Shown here: in pieces, positions 5,780-7,280 of the stretch
Position numbering within the stretch: position 1 is the first letter of the stretch
Layout of the letters: each line of letters starts with the position of its first letter
Assembly: GCA_028275265.1 (NCBI GenBank)
Contig: JAPWUZ010000130.1
Coordinates: forward strand, 1 to 7,280
Length of the DNA stretch: 7,280 bases
From: Armatimonadota bacterium
GTDB taxonomy: Bacteria > Armatimonadota > HRBIN16
Reading direction: 5' to 3'
Notes under the pieces: model-generated
Seen by the model: the letters and a program-made list of their open reading frames with translations, nothing else
What the model was told of the DNA's origin: nothing
Databases searched by the model: none
Program-made: the position numbers and the translations under genes

Positions 5780-6755
5780 CCGCCTTCGTCTCCCCATGAG
5801 ACAGCGTCGTCCTCTGAAACTATTCGCTGGCAACGGAAACCCCGTTCTGGCTCAGCGTATCGCCGCTGATCTGGGCATATCGTTGGGCAACCTGATGGTG
5901 CACCGTTTCAGCGACGGCGAGGTGCGCGTGGAATGCCATGAGACGGTGCGGGGGTGCGATGTGTTTGTGATTCAGTCCCTCTGCCCACCTATCCATGACA
6001 ACCTGATGGAGCTGCTTATCCTGCTGGATGCTCTGCGACGCGCTTCCGCCGCCCGTTTGACGGTGGTGATGCCCTACTACGCCTACTCGAGGCAGGAGAA
6101 AAAGAACAGCCCGCGCGACCCCGTGCCCGCGAAGCTGGTGGCGGATATGCTGAGCACCGCCGGAGCGAATCGCGTCATCACGATGGACTTGCACGCGGAG
6201 GCGATTACCGGCTTCTTCCATATCCCTGTGGACGACCTGAGCGCGCTCTCTCTGCTGGTACGCCACTTCGCCCGGCTCCGGGAAGAGAATCTGGTAGTGG
6301 TTGCCCCGGACGCCGGAGCCGTGCGGCTGGCGCGGGCAGTGGCAAGGAAGCTGGAGGCACCGCTGGCGGTGGCTTATGCCCGTACCGGGCGTACCGATAA
6401 CCCGGCACATATCCGTTTCGCGGGCGATGTGGAGGGCTTGAAACCGTTGATTGTGGAGGATATGATTGTCACGGGAAAACGGGTAGAATCATGCGTGAGG
6501 GCGTTGATTCGGCAGGGGTGCATCCCTGAGGTGCGGGTAGCTGCCACGCATGGCGTACTGGCGGGCGATGCCGTCCGGAGGGTCATGCAACCGGAGGTGG
6601 TGGAACTGGCTATCACCGACACCATCCCCCAGCAGCACCAGCACCCTCGGGTGACAGTGATACCGACCGCGCACTTGTTTGCCGAGGCGATTCGACGGAT
6701 ATACCTTGACCGAACACTGGATACCATCGTTCTCCCGCAAACGGTAAGAGATTAA
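5769..6755 (+). CDS. PRPP synthase-like protein with degenerate catalytic loops
   Basis: This is a homologue of ribose-phosphate diphosphokinase (Prs), which makes PRPP from ribose-5-phosphate and ATP in the cytoplasm. It is 328 residues from ATG 5769, or 319 from ATG 5796. The shorter form starts nearer KLFAGN, as in E. coli Prs, but neither start has a good ribosome site. Conserved parts (328-numbering) are KLFAGN (17-22), the ATP-site RFSDGEV (46-52), SRQ (107-109), the metal-binding DLHAE (140-144) followed by GFF, PDAGA (180-184) and GDV (219-221). Two sites differ. The flexible-loop Asp-Lys-Arg-Arg aligns without gaps to Y203-A204-R205-T206, losing the catalytic Lys and one Arg. The ribose-5-phosphate loop DTGGT reads V234-T-G-K-R238. 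It may be a non-catalytic or regulatory paralogue, or have altered specificity. Homology is certain, activity doubtful, so I give no symbol. gatC begins 17 nt downstream. Confidence 0.88.
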   Translation: MLPPRLRLPMRQRRPLKLFAGNGNPVLAQRIAADLGISLGNLMVHRFSDGEVRVECHETVRGCDVFVIQSLCPPIHDNLMELLILLDALRRASAARLTVVMPYYAYSRQEKKNSPRDPVPAKLVADMLSTAGANRVITMDLHAEAITGFFHIPVDDLSALSLLVRHFARLREENLVVVAPDAGAVRLARAVARKLEAPLAVAYARTGRTDNPAHIRFAGDVEGLKPLIVEDMIVTGKRVESCVRALIRQGCIPEVRVAATHGVLAGDAVRRVMQPEVVELAITDTIPQQHQHPRVTVIPTAHLFAEAIRRIYLDRTLDTIVLPQTVRD

Positions 6756-6772
6756 CAGGGGAGGCAACGTCT

Positions 6773-7069
6773 ATGGCACAGCGTTTGACTCTGGAACAGA
6801 TAGCGCACGTCGCCAAGCTGGCGCGGCTGGCAATGAGCGAGGAGGAGATGCGCCAGATGGAGAAGCACCTAAACAACCTGATGGCACAGTTCGAACGTCT
6901 GCAGGAGCTCGACACCACTGGTGTGGAGCCGACCGCGCACTCGTTCCCGGTATACAACGTATTCCGTGAGGATGTGGTACAGCCCTCTCTGCCTCATGAG
7001 GATGTGCTCGCCAACGCCCCGGAGCAGCGCGACGGCTGTTTCATTGTGCCCATTATTGTGGAGGAGTAA
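6773..7069 (+). CDS. gatC: Asp/Glu-tRNA amidotransferase subunit C
   Basis: GatC is the small scaffold subunit of GatCAB, which converts Glu-tRNA(Gln) and/or Asp-tRNA(Asn) to the cognate amides. GatC wraps between GatA and GatB and stabilises GatA. The 98-residue length is typical. The N-terminal helix LEQIAHVAKLARLAMSEEE and the later pattern of P-T-A-H-S-F-P-V-Y-N-V-F-R-E-D followed by A-P-E-Q-R-D-G-C-F-I-V-P are hallmark GatC features. ATG 6773 follows AGGGGAGG (6757-6764) at 8 nt. gatA and gatB are not in the visible window and do not follow directly, because rlmN begins 6 nt after the gatC stop. The genes may be split across the genome. Assignment is secure. Confidence 0.96.
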   Translation: MAQRLTLEQIAHVAKLARLAMSEEEMRQMEKHLNNLMAQFERLQELDTTGVEPTAHSFPVYNVFREDVVQPSLPHEDVLANAPEQRDGCFIVPIIVEE

Positions 7070-7075
7070 CGCCCT

Positions 7076-7280
7076 ATGCCCGTTCTGCCCGGCGCAACAC
7101 GCGACGAGATACTGCAGGTAGTGCGCAGGTTAGGGCAGCCGGACTACCGCGCCCAGCAAATAGCCGAATGGGTGTACCGTAAGGGCGCGCACAGCTACCA
7201 GCAGATGACCAACCTTCCGCAGGGTCTGCGGGATGCTCTGCCCGACCTGCTTCCCCTCAAACGGCTGGAGGTCGCTCGCG
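7076..7280 (+). CDS. rlmN: RlmN-type 23S rRNA/tRNA adenine-C2 methyltransferase, 3' end cut
   Basis: Only the first 68 codons are present and the gene runs off the window. The translation begins MPVLPGATRDEILQVV, continues RRLGQPDYRAQQIAEWVYRK and then QQMTNLPQGLRDAL. This is the N-terminal helical accessory domain of RlmN/Cfr radical-SAM enzymes (pattern G-Q-P-x-Y/F-R-A-x-Q-I...W-x-Y...M-T-N-L-P...L-R). RlmN methylates C2 of A2503 in 23S rRNA and of A37 in some tRNAs, using S-adenosylmethionine and a 4Fe-4S cluster. The radical-SAM Cys motif lies beyond the window, so RlmN versus Cfr cannot be proven here; RlmN is far more likely in a housekeeping run. AGGAG at 7062-7066, inside the last codons of gatC, is 9 nt from the ATG, suggesting translational coupling. 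Confidence 0.9.
   Translation, partial: MPVLPGATRDEILQVVRRLGQPDYRAQQIAEWVYRKGAHSYQQMTNLPQGLRDALPDLLPLKRLEVAR

Overview
The window reads as a piece of a GC-rich bacterial chromosome carrying mostly housekeeping and conserved genes. I see no insertion sequence, phage gene, CRISPR array, rRNA or tRNA. A signal-peptide-bearing beta-barrel protein points to a diderm envelope, and GatC points to indirect Gln/Asn-tRNA synthesis. SelB shows a selenocysteine-decoding organism. The 640-residue membrane protein resembles a family I associate with Armatimonadota and Planctomycetota. An Armatimonadota-like thermophile or metagenome bin is my best guess, but the phylum is inference only.

Layout. Positions 3-530 (+) hold the 3' end of a zinc-ribbon/FHA signalling protein. 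A 110-nt gap with competing inverted repeats follows. Positions 641-2563 (+) encode a large polytopic membrane protein of unknown function (DUF6785/DUF6784-like). Positions 2634-3002 (+) encode an FmdB-type zinc-ribbon protein behind its own TATAAT box. It converges, with only 2 nt between stop codons, on selB (3005-4906, -). The 304-nt gap upstream of selB holds a GC-rich element with three-way-junction potential and, nearer the next gene, a textbook sigma70 promoter (TTGACA-17-TATAAT). That promoter faces a co-directional run: small outer-membrane beta-barrel protein (5217-5753), PRPP-synthase-like protein (5769-6755), gatC (6773-7069) and the 5' end of rlmN (7076 onward).

How the genes fit together. 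selB, gatC and rlmN all serve translation: Sec-tRNA delivery, amidation of mischarged tRNA, and 23S rRNA/tRNA adenine methylation. PRPP synthase would supply nucleotide, His and Trp synthesis. The short gaps (15, 17 and 6 nt) from the barrel gene to rlmN suggest one transcription unit starting at the consensus promoter, perhaps modulated by a GC hairpin just after the barrel gene's stop.

The most notable observation is the PRPP-synthase-like protein. Its N-terminal half and Asp-Leu-His motif are canonical, but the catalytic Lys of the flexible loop aligns with Ala, and the ribose-5-phosphate loop DTGGT reads VTGKR. It is therefore either a non-catalytic paralogue or an enzyme with altered chemistry. 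The other points worth checking are the structured intergenic element upstream of selB and the alternative-pairing leader of the membrane protein.
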